A stretch of 64,000 nt of DNA from Candidatus Gastranaerophilales bacterium (GTDB taxonomy: Bacteria; Cyanobacteriota; Vampirovibrionia; Gastranaerophilales; Gastranaerophilaceae), in the NCBI GenBank assembly GCA_900767135.1, contig CAAFYU010000085.1, forward strand, positions 62,001-126,000, read 5' to 3'. A program made the position numbers and the translations under genes. Of this stretch, positions 56,921 to 64,000 are shown piece by piece (within the stretch, counting starts at the first letter, position 1; every line of letters starts with the position of its first letter). Below the pieces are notes generated by a model. The model worked only from the letters and a program-made list of their open reading frames with translations, was not told where the DNA came from and did no database searches.

Positions 56921-58192
56921 ATGGCAATAACAAATATAATTTCAGCTATTGGAAATAATAGTAGCGTTTACCCCCTAATACTAAGAGATTGCGGAATTGA
57001 AGTTCCGACAAAGCTTGCTCTTACATATAATCAAAACAAAAGAGAGTCAAAAGAGATTGCATACCTAGCGACTCGTGAACGTTTTTTGGACGAATATTCT
57101 TCATCTGCTGTTTGGCTTGGGGGAATTCCATTTATGGGCTGGCTTTGCAATAAATTTATTAAATCAAAAGGGTTGAGCACTGACGTAAATTTAAAATTGT
57201 TTAAAGAAGAAGCTGGTATTCAAGGAATTGATTACAATATCAAAAAATTTGCTAAAACAGCTCCTGATGCGGTAAAAGATTTGATTAAAGCAAAAGAAAA
57301 TAAAAAGTTGTATGAAAAATTACTTGCGGGGAAATTTATTGCTTCTACGACTGTTCCAATTTTATTTATGGGATTTATTTTACCGAAATTGATTTTTGCA
57401 TCATCTTCAAAGAAAATTCAAAAATTAAGAGAAGAAAACGCAAAAAAATCTCAAAATCAAAAAATAAGTTTTACTCAAAAAGATAAATTTTTTAAATCAG
57501 AAACACCTTCGTTTACCGGTGCGTGGATTACAAAGGCTGCAAATTTTTCAGCACAAGACAAAATGGCTGTGACCGATGGAGGATATGCGGTTGGGCGTGT
57601 TGCAACTGCTAGAAACAAAAATGAATGCATGGACATCAGTTTCAAAATGGCTGGCATGATGATTTTGAACTATTTAGCTCCAAAATGGATTGAAAAAGCC
57701 CTGAATAAAATGACAGGCTCTCAACTCGATCCTGTGATTTTAGCTGATGAAGAGTTTGTTGAACAAGTTAAAGCCGGAACTTTGAGACTTCCAAAATCTG
57801 ACAATGCAAAAGATTTGCTTGACTTTGTCGATAATATCGAAAACACAGACACGCCGTTTATAAAATTTGCAAAGAAATTTGAAAAAATTAAAATGCTTGA
57901 TAGTGGAATTCGTGATCCGAGAGAATATGTTGATATAAAAGAGCTCGGCGGATTTAGAAACGATATTGAAAAATTTACAAAACAAGCCATCAAATCAGAT
58001 AATTTTGAAAAATTTGTTAAAAAAGCTAAGTTTGCAAAATCTGCAAATATCTTGACAAATGTCACATTGAGTAGCTTTTTACTTGCTTATGCTTTACCAA
58101 AAGCACAATTCATATTCAGAAAATTAGTGACAGGTTCTGATTTAGAGCCGGGATTAGCACCAGCAGAAAAAACTCTCGACAAGACGATGTAA
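56921..58192 (+). CDS. Lineage-specific membrane-associated protein, paralogue of 14392
   Basis: No named family is recognised in this 423-residue protein. It shares the layout of the protein at 14392: an N-terminal ISAIGNNSSVYPLIL segment, RFLDEYSSSAVWLGGIPFM, a hydrophobic stretch after LAGKFIASTTVPIL, a central TPSFTGAWITKAANF, then AVTDGGYAVGRVATARNKNE (the partner has ILDGAITAERLGESRNKQE), and a C-terminal hydrophobic helix. Both genes have long structured leaders. GGAG lies 11 nt before the ATG. A membrane-surface role is possible but unproven. The promoter upstream (TTGCAA-17-TATATT at 56668-56696) is closer to the housekeeping type. Confidence 0.7.
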   Translation: MAITNIISAIGNNSSVYPLILRDCGIEVPTKLALTYNQNKRESKEIAYLATRERFLDEYSSSAVWLGGIPFMGWLCNKFIKSKGLSTDVNLKLFKEEAGIQGIDYNIKKFAKTAPDAVKDLIKAKENKKLYEKLLAGKFIASTTVPILFMGFILPKLIFASSSKKIQKLREENAKKSQNQKISFTQKDKFFKSETPSFTGAWITKAANFSAQDKMAVTDGGYAVGRVATARNKNECMDISFKMAGMMILNYLAPKWIEKALNKMTGSQLDPVILADEEFVEQVKAGTLRLPKSDNAKDLLDFVDNIENTDTPFIKFAKKFEKIKMLDSGIRDPREYVDIKELGGFRNDIEKFTKQAIKSDNFEKFVKKAKFAKSANILTNVTLSSFLLAYALPKAQFIFRKLVTGSDLEPGLAPAEKTLDKTM

Positions 58193-58223
58193 GAGTTTGA
58201 AAAGGTTGGGTGGAAAAATTTAA

Positions 58224-58601
58224 TTATCCAATTAGTTTTAATAATGCTGAGCCAAAGAGGATTACTCCGATTGCGATGGCAACGACAGAGGCGAACATTA
58301 CTGCTCCTGCGGAGATATCTTTTGCCATTCCGACAAGTCGTGAATAGCGGTTGTGGAATACGGCATCAAGCGAGTATTCGATTGCGGAATTTATCATTTC
58401 CAAAGTGATTACCATTGTTATTGTTAGTAACAAAATACACATACGTTCAACGCTGAAATTCAAGACAAAAGCCAGTGCCAGTGTTGCAATTGCTATGCAA
58501 AAATGCACTCGAATATTAACCTCTGATTTTATTACGAGTCGCATGCCTTTGCGTGCGTTTTTGAATGTGTTTGAAAACCCTTGTTGTTTAAATTTTGTCA
58601 T
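58224..58601 (-). CDS. dgkA: Diacylglycerol/undecaprenol kinase
   Basis: This 125-residue membrane protein has three helices and the DgkA motif EMINSAIEYSLDAV followed by KDISAGAVM, with a preceding FKNARKGMRLVIKSEVNIRVH. In Gram-positive-type organisms the homologue phosphorylates undecaprenol for cell-wall synthesis; in enterobacteria it recycles diacylglycerol. The substrate is not determined by sequence. The start lies within the end of ybeY (14-base overlap), so the two are coupled. The order pgpH-ybeY-dgkA matches the conserved cluster known from many bacteria. Confidence 0.93.
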   Translation of the reverse strand: MTKFKQQGFSNTFKNARKGMRLVIKSEVNIRVHFCIAIATLALAFVLNFSVERMCILLLTITMVITLEMINSAIEYSLDAVFHNRYSRLVGMAKDISAGAVMFASVVAIAIGVILFGSALLKLIG

Positions 58602-59124
58602 ATCCCAAACTTTCCAATGCTTTATTCTGTAATCCGATAACAAAATTATAATCTTCTTCTGTCTGGTGGTCAAATCCTAACAAGTGAAGAATTCCATGAC
58701 TTATCAAGAAAATAAGTTCGTATTCTCTTGTTACATTTTTCTTTTGGGCTTCTTCTTCAACTTTATCCAGTGCAATCATTACTTCGCCGAGGTTAATTTC
58801 TCCGTCAAAAATAAATTTTTCTTCGCTATCTGCAAAAATCGCAAATGTAATAATGTCTGCAACATAGTCTTTGTCGCGGTAATCTTTGTTGATCTGATGT
58901 GTCTTTACACCGTCGCAAAAAAGAAAATCAAAAGAAATCGTGTCGTATTCAAAACCGTTCAAGCAAGATGCCTCATAGACTTCCGGTATTGAAAGATAAA
59001 AATTCAGGATTGATTTTGCACAGTCCATATATTGCTTTTCGTCAATTTGCCAAGCGTCATAAATGTTTTCAGAAAAAATATTTTTTGTTGCTAGAACACC
59101 GATGTTTTGGTTATTTGTTGTCAT
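58588..59124 (-). CDS. ybeY: YbeY endoribonuclease (rRNA maturation)
   Basis: The 178-residue protein ends with the metal-binding H3 motif in LISHGILHLLGFDHQTEED (HGxLHLxGxDH), preceded by VMIALDKVEEEAQK and TFAIFADSEE-like strands. YbeY is needed for 16S 3'-end processing and ribosome quality control. ATG 59124 is chosen because GAGGA lies upstream. It overlaps pgpH by 14 bases and dgkA by 14 bases, so the three genes form one translationally linked unit. It is somewhat longer at the N-terminus than the E. coli protein. Confidence 0.95.
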   Translation of the reverse strand: MTTNNQNIGVLATKNIFSENIYDAWQIDEKQYMDCAKSILNFYLSIPEVYEASCLNGFEYDTISFDFLFCDGVKTHQINKDYRDKDYVADIITFAIFADSEEKFIFDGEINLGEVMIALDKVEEEAQKKNVTREYELIFLISHGILHLLGFDHQTEEDYNFVIGLQNKALESLGYDKI

Positions 59125-61330
59125 CTTGTTTGTCCTCTTGGTTAGAGTCTGTCGGTTTGTTATCACCTTCGAGTTGTTTTATTTTGTTTTCTAAGTCTTC
59201 GTCAAGTAATTTTGCCGGCATGCTGATTTTGTCTTTTGGAAATTCTTTTGCAACATTTTCTTGGTATTTAATTCTGTTGTGCTGCATACCTCTAAGAATT
59301 CGCAAGAATGTAGCGGCAATTATTTTAATATCTTTTAGCGTCAAAGGGCTGTCAGAAAGCTGACCGTCATTCAATCTTTCTACAATAATTTTGTTAATCA
59401 TGTTTTCGATTTCTTCTGTTGTAGGATTTTTTAGTGAGCGAACTGCGGATTCTACTGCATCAGCAATCATCAAAATTGCTGTTTCTTTCGTGTTAGGTTT
59501 AGGCCCTGGGTATCTGAATTGTTCTTCCTTAACGTTTTCAGCACCTTCTTCTTGTACTGCTTGGTTGTAGAAATAACTTGCCAAACCTTCGCCGTGGTGT
59601 TGAATAATAAAGTTTTGAATAACTTGTGGAAGCCCATATTCTTTGGCAATTTCAATACCGTCTTTTGGGTGTGCTGTAATAATCATTTTGCTTATTCTTG
59701 GTGTGAATTTGTTGTGTGGGTTTTCAATCAAGAAGTAAGATTGGTTTTCAACGAAGAATAGCGGACGTTTTAGTTTCCCGATATCGTGATAAAGAGCTCC
59801 TACTCTTGCCAAAATCGGATCAGCACCGATAGCTTCCGCTGCGGCTTCGCAAAGATTAGAAACCATCAAACTGTGGTGATATGTGCCTGGGGCGTCCATT
59901 TGAAGTCTTTTTAAAAGTTTTTGGTCGTGGTCGCCGTATTCAGCAAGACCATAAGGTGTAATAATTTTAAATGTGCTTTCTAATAATGGCATAAGCCCTG
60001 ATGCAACAATTGCACTGAAAATTGCGTTTAATAAGATGAAAGAACAATTTTTTACAAGCAAAACATTGTCTACTTCGATTAAACATTTTTCAAGAATATA
60101 AATACTTAAAACGATTATTAAGCCGGCAAGTCCAATGTTGAAGCCTGTTTTAATGATATCAACTCTTTCTGCATATCTGATTTGTGATATTGAAACAACA
60201 GAGAATAAACTTAAAAGAATAAATGCAACAAGATATTGAATATTATACTGATAGCCGATTGCCATTATTGAAAGTAACAAAACAGAGGCAACTAAAGCAA
60301 TTCTAGGCTTTGTAAAAATTGACATCAAAATCAAAAAAGCCGGAATTGGGATTACATAAGGAGAAAAGCCTGTCGGTAAAACAACTCCGATAAAAGCCAA
60401 TAAGAGAGTTAAGAAAGCTGTAATTGCCATATATTTCGGCTGTAAAAAATCTTTTTCAAAAAATTTCATATATGATAAGAACAAAAATGTTCCGACAAAT
60501 ACGATTATATAAATGGCTATAAGTCCTGTCCAATTGAGTTCATAAACGTTGTAACCGGCTTGTCTTAGAGCATCTCGTTTGAGTCTTGTAACCGGTTCTC
60601 CTTCAAACAAGATTTTGTCGCCTTTTTGGAAAACAACTTCGTAAGGTTTGACTGAATTTTGAGCGTTTTTCCTTGCGATTTCTGTTGCGAACTCATCTAC
60701 TACAAGGTTTGGAACTATTACTTGCTCCAAAACCGCCTTAATAACTGATACTTGGCGTTTAGAAACATTTGAAACAAGGTTGTTTATTATAATTTTGTCA
60801 ATGTTATCTTTTTCGTAATCTCGTTCTGTAATTCCGACACGCAAAATATTTGTCAAAGTCAAATTAGCTTTGTCAAAGACTTCGTGAATACTATTGTCTT
60901 CGGCTTTAAGCAGGAAGTTTATGATAAAATCTTTTTTAGAATTGTCTGATAAATCGAAAAGAATACCGATTTCTTCTTTTTTAACGTTGTCATCGACATT
61001 TTTTTTGCGAATTTGCATTACCGATGTTTGGAGAGTTTGAAGGTTGCTTTTAATGAAATCATCTTCTGCCGGAGCCATTACGGGCTCTACCTTTTGGGCA
61101 ACTTCTTTCTTGTGCTGTTCTGTACGTTTTACATCTTCAACAGTAAGAGTTTTTTGAGCAACAATGTCTCGTTTGCTTATTCCGTTTTCGATAATGTTTT
61201 GGAAAAAAAAGTTTTGAGATGCTACAACAGCAGTCATTAATATTGTAAATCCTATTATGGATAAGGTTTTAAGAAATTCTGTTGATGTAAAAAACTCTTT
61301 AACTTTTGGTGCAAATTCAATTTTTATCAT
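59111..61330 (-). CDS. 7TM-HD phosphohydrolase (PgpH/YqfF family)
   Basis: The 739-residue protein has one N-terminal helix, an extracellular 7TMR-HDED domain (about 40-280), seven membrane helices (about 285-490) and a cytosolic HD domain with TYHHSLMVSNLCEAAAEAIG, YHDIGKLKRP and IIQHHG. Relatives (PgpH) hydrolyse cyclic di-AMP. The metal-binding His/Asp residues are kept. It begins the pgpH-ybeY-dgkA unit and AAAGGAAA lies before the ATG. Cyclic di-AMP controls potassium transport and wall homeostasis in other bacteria, which may link it to the TrkH/TrkA pair. No cyclase is seen in the window. Confidence 0.93.
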   Translation of the reverse strand: MIKIEFAPKVKEFFTSTEFLKTLSIIGFTILMTAVVASQNFFFQNIIENGISKRDIVAQKTLTVEDVKRTEQHKKEVAQKVEPVMAPAEDDFIKSNLQTLQTSVMQIRKKNVDDNVKKEEIGILFDLSDNSKKDFIINFLLKAEDNSIHEVFDKANLTLTNILRVGITERDYEKDNIDKIIINNLVSNVSKRQVSVIKAVLEQVIVPNLVVDEFATEIARKNAQNSVKPYEVVFQKGDKILFEGEPVTRLKRDALRQAGYNVYELNWTGLIAIYIIVFVGTFLFLSYMKFFEKDFLQPKYMAITAFLTLLLAFIGVVLPTGFSPYVIPIPAFLILMSIFTKPRIALVASVLLLSIMAIGYQYNIQYLVAFILLSLFSVVSISQIRYAERVDIIKTGFNIGLAGLIIVLSIYILEKCLIEVDNVLLVKNCSFILLNAIFSAIVASGLMPLLESTFKIITPYGLAEYGDHDQKLLKRLQMDAPGTYHHSLMVSNLCEAAAEAIGADPILARVGALYHDIGKLKRPLFFVENQSYFLIENPHNKFTPRISKMIITAHPKDGIEIAKEYGLPQVIQNFIIQHHGEGLASYFYNQAVQEEGAENVKEEQFRYPGPKPNTKETAILMIADAVESAVRSLKNPTTEEIENMINKIIVERLNDGQLSDSPLTLKDIKIIAATFLRILRGMQHNRIKYQENVAKEFPKDKISMPAKLLDEDLENKIKQLEGDNKPTDSNQEDKQDDNK

Positions 61331-61384
61331 ATATTTATATTTCCTTTAAATTTAATTAAAAACTTTTTTATATATTATAACTTC

Positions 61385-62329
61385 CTATTTATTTTGCAAG
61401 TCTTGCAACTTGATGCGACGTTGAATATCTTCAAGTAGTTTTCGATTTATGCTAAATAATTCTGAAAGTATAGCGATAACTCCGATTTGAACACTAATAA
61501 TAATTAAAATTGCCGATAATATTAGGGATTGAATGTGCCCTGAACCACTTGAAAATACGTAGTAATATAAGAATCTTAACCCAATTAATGAGCCTGATAT
61601 AAAAAATAAGCTTGCAAGGATTGAGAAAAATCTGAAAGGTCTGTATATTATAAACATTCTGAGCATTGTAAAAACAGAACGTCTGATGTAATCAAACATA
61701 TTTCTGACGAGTTTTGATTTCCTTAAATCAGGATTAACGTTAATTGGTACACATACGAGTTGCAAGCCTTTTGCACGTGCTTGAATGATAGTTTCAAGAG
61801 TGTATGTGTAGTTGTCAAAAATGTTTATTTGTAACGCTGCCGCTCTTGAAAACGCTCTAAATCCGCTAGGAGCATCTTCTACCTGAGTAGAGCTAACCCT
61901 TCTCATAACCCAAGAACCGAGTTTTTGAAGGTTTTTTTTGAGAAGAGAGAAATGAGAAATGTTTGAAACAGGTCGTGTACCTATTACGATATCTGCTTCT
62001 TTATTCAATATAGGGCGAACAAGTTTTTCAATATCATCAGCACAATACTGATTGTCGGCGTCAGTATTTACGATTATGTCTGCTCCTTGTGCCAATGCTC
62101 CATTAATTCCTGCAACAAAGGCTTTGGCAAGCCCGCAATTGTGCGGCATGCTGACAATATGTTGAACGCCGTTGGCTTTTGCAACTTCAACAGTTTTGTC
62201 GGTTGAACCGTCATCTATTACAAGAATTTCAATTTCGTCTATCCCTGAAATCTGCTTTGGAAGAGCGTTTAGCGTAATTGGAAGAGAGGCTTCTTCGTTA
62301 TAACAAGGTATTTGAATTATTAATTTCAT
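61385..62329 (-). CDS. Family 2 glycosyltransferase (DPM1/GtrB-like)
   Basis: The 314-residue protein has the GT-A fold at about 1-225, with IQIPCYNEEASLPITLNALP, LVIDDGSTDKTVEV, and the DxD-like NTDADNQYCADDI (about 92-104), followed by TRPVSNISHF and two C-terminal membrane helices (about 230-295). This is the polyprenyl-phosphate mannose/glucose synthase type (DPM1, GtrB, ArnC). It transfers a sugar from a nucleotide donor to a lipid phosphate, which a GT-C enzyme such as the divergent neighbour could then use. AAAGGGGAAA lies before the ATG. Confidence 0.93.
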   Translation of the reverse strand: MKLIIQIPCYNEEASLPITLNALPKQISGIDEIEILVIDDGSTDKTVEVAKANGVQHIVSMPHNCGLAKAFVAGINGALAQGADIIVNTDADNQYCADDIEKLVRPILNKEADIVIGTRPVSNISHFSLLKKNLQKLGSWVMRRVSSTQVEDAPSGFRAFSRAAALQINIFDNYTYTLETIIQARAKGLQLVCVPINVNPDLRKSKLVRNMFDYIRRSVFTMLRMFIIYRPFRFFSILASLFFISGSLIGLRFLYYYVFSSGSGHIQSLILSAILIIISVQIGVIAILSELFSINRKLLEDIQRRIKLQDLQNK

Positions 62330-62369
62330 TGTTTCCCCTTTTATTATTTTCTTTTTATTATATAATTAA

Positions 62370-64000
62370 ATGGGGATTTTGACAATTGTGAAAAAATTTG
62401 TTTCAATATCTTGCATAATTATTTTAGGGATAGTGCTAAGACTTATATTTATAAACAAACCTGACGGGTTGTGGAACGATGAATATGTTAGCTGGTCGAT
62501 TGCTGCTGTTCCGTTTTTTGACGGATTTTGGAATGCTGTAAAATTGCAATGTCACATGCCTTTTTATTATTTGTATTTGAAATTTTTCATGAGCTTGTTT
62601 GGGCAAAGCGATTTGGTGTTGAGATTAACCTCTGTATTGGCGGGAGTTCTTTCAATCGGTGCAATGTATTTTGTCGGAAAAGAAAAAGATGAAAAAACAG
62701 GACTTATATGTGCCGGCATGTCGGCTATCAGTGCGTTTTTAATATATTATTCACAAGAAGTTCGATTTTATTCGATTTTGTTTTTCTTTTCGGCGATGGC
62801 GTTGTTGTTTACAATCCGATGTTTGAAATCACCGAGTCGAAAAAACTTGATTGGGTTTGCTGTTTCAAGTTTTTTGATTTTATTCACTCATACGATAGGT
62901 TTTGTGTTCGTTTTCTTTAATCTTTTATTTTTAAGCATCGCATTATTTAATAAATTTAAAAAACAAATAATTATATTATGGAGTACGATTTGTGCATGTG
63001 GAATTGCGTTGTGCCCATTGATTTTGAAAATCTTTGGAACTCAATCATTTTCTCAATGGTGGGGACATTTTTCTGTTTCAAAAATCGGATTTTTGTTGAC
63101 GGATTATTTTTCGCCAGTGATAACGAATTTGACAAATGCTCCTGATAATTTCTTTTATGCCCCGCAGAATTTAATATTTATGCTTATTCCCGTTGGAATT
63201 GCGGTGTATGGAATATATCTGGCATGCCGAAAAAATAAAAATAATTCGTTCTTACTTTCTGTCGCTCTTGGATTTTTAATTGTTTTATTTGGTGCCTCAA
63301 TTGCCGGAAAGTTAGTATTTACAACAAAATATTCAATGGAATGCTATCCGATATTGATTTATCTGGCATGCTATGGAATTTCTACAATAGAGAATAATGT
63401 TTTACAAAAGACTCTGATTTGTATATTTTGCCTGATAAATCTTGGATATGTCGTATTTGCACCATATTCCGCACCAAAAATGCATCGTGCGGAAGGTAAT
63501 AAAATTCCGATGGATATTTTGAAACAATTTGACTTAAAACAAGGTGATACGATAGTTCTTCAATATTATCCGGCAAGTCGATTTGAAAAATATTTTGATT
63601 TCTCAAAATACAATGTTGTGGAAATGCATAAGGGAAATTTCGTAGATTATTTGAGTTCTGATACAACTTATGCAGACGCATATAAGAATGGAAAAGAATT
63701 ATATAAACCGATATTTTTCAAAGAAGAAAATCCATATTTTACAGGCATGGTACAAAAAGAAGCGTTTGCTAATTTGAAAACAGGTCAGAGTGTAGCATTG
63801 GTAATATTAAATAGTGTTGCATTTCTTTCTCCTGAAAAATTCCAACAAGTCATGGCAGATGACAATTTGTATAAAAAAGAGCCACTTTTATTTCTTGTTT
63901 TTTCTTATTTAAGAAAACAAACAATTGATGAAATGCTCGAAAACCTTGCGTTGACTAATGTTTCGCAAAAAGGAAATTGGACGGTAGTTCAGTTTACAAA
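62370..64000 (+). CDS. GT39/ArnT-type polytopic glycosyltransferase (3' part beyond window)
   Basis: An open frame of at least 543 codons runs to the window edge. The N-terminus is a membrane helix followed by GLWNDEYVSWS, the acidic loop of PMT/ArnT-like GT-C enzymes. Then comes YYSQEVRFYS, a second hallmark, and about ten hydrophobic segments to residue 380, followed by a soluble part. It would transfer sugars from a lipid carrier made by the neighbour at 62329. The start is unsure: ATG 62370 lies only 3 nt after TATAAT (62361-62366), and the in-frame GTG at 62388 with GGGGA upstream is a good alternative. The C-terminus is not in the window. Confidence 0.85.
   Translation, partial: MGILTIVKKFVSISCIIILGIVLRLIFINKPDGLWNDEYVSWSIAAVPFFDGFWNAVKLQCHMPFYYLYLKFFMSLFGQSDLVLRLTSVLAGVLSIGAMYFVGKEKDEKTGLICAGMSAISAFLIYYSQEVRFYSILFFFSAMALLFTIRCLKSPSRKNLIGFAVSSFLILFTHTIGFVFVFFNLLFLSIALFNKFKKQIIILWSTICACGIALCPLILKIFGTQSFSQWWGHFSVSKIGFLLTDYFSPVITNLTNAPDNFFYAPQNLIFMLIPVGIAVYGIYLACRKNKNNSFLLSVALGFLIVLFGASIAGKLVFTTKYSMECYPILIYLACYGISTIENNVLQKTLICIFCLINLGYVVFAPYSAPKMHRAEGNKIPMDILKQFDLKQGDTIVLQYYPASRFEKYFDFSKYNVVEMHKGNFVDYLSSDTTYADAYKNGKELYKPIFFKEENPYFTGMVQKEAFANLKTGQSVALVILNSVAFLSPEKFQQVMADDNLYKKEPLLFLVFSYLRKQTIDEMLENLALTNVSQKGNWTVVQFT

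Overview
The window is a densely packed, AT-rich bacterial chromosome segment. It has a TolC-type outer-membrane channel, an MsbA-like ABC exporter and periplasmic-type cell-wall enzymes, so the cell is probably diderm. There are no photosynthesis genes, phage genes, insertion sequences or CRISPR arrays. Many lineage-specific proteins carry a short N-terminal or linker motif of the kind xF[K/G/T]G (NVAFG, PKFKGN, PAFTG, PSFTG), or begin GMSASQARLL. From memory, these families, with this gene content, suggest a gut-type Gastranaerophilales/Vampirovibrionia ('Melainabacteria') genome. That placement is an inference and no search was run.

Layout. 1-3609: TolC (partial) and the TrkH/TrkA potassium system. 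3695-7232: a kinase-like protein, YggT, methylthioadenosine phosphorylase, a lytic transglycosylase and an SmtB/CzrA-type metal sensor. 7264-11571: ComEC and a Zn/Cd-type P1B ATPase that shares an operator with the sensor. 11793-15756: lineage-specific proteins with structured leaders. 15737-19110: BaiN-like flavoprotein, FolK, asparaginase and a coiled-coil protein. 19286-23831: VKOR-DsbA fusion, QueH, two TPR proteins and DAHP synthase. 23832-25439: a candidate sRNA, two tandem paralogues and intergenic repeats. 25440-29510: an orphan MalK-type ATPase, a histidine-kinase-like protein lacking its phospho-acceptor His, and an M16 peptidase-like protein lacking its zinc motif. 29673-35235: LysS and prfA-ylxR-infB. 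35318-41771: the accessory-richest part, with an ADP-ribosyltransferase-like protein, a membrane metallopeptidase, rubredoxin, two papain-like amidases and tRNA-Pro, interleaved with a thioesterase, a pseudouridine synthase and CoaE. 41926-53558: TPR protein, MsbA, Ugd, RpsU, PyrG, GatC, a SigB/F-like sigma factor with a prepilin peptidase, SulP and DeoC. 53636-64000: RelA/SpoT, YggU, further lineage-specific proteins, the DgkA-YbeY-PgpH cluster and two glycosyltransferases.

The most interesting signal is in the promoters. About ten promoters, nearly all in front of lineage-specific genes of unknown or effector-like type, share a -35-like GCAAWT and a -10-like TTTATA separated by 17 nt (16-18). 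This differs from the TTGACA/TATAAT promoters in front of several housekeeping and metal-response genes, and suggests a dedicated regulon that includes a kinase-like protein, an ART-like protein, a metallopeptidase, CHAP amidases and a small RNA. A second pattern is a set of genes (trkA, arsR, folK, prfA, sulP, relA and others) whose start codon lies exactly 6 nt after the -10 hexamer with no Shine-Dalgarno sequence, which predicts leaderless mRNAs.
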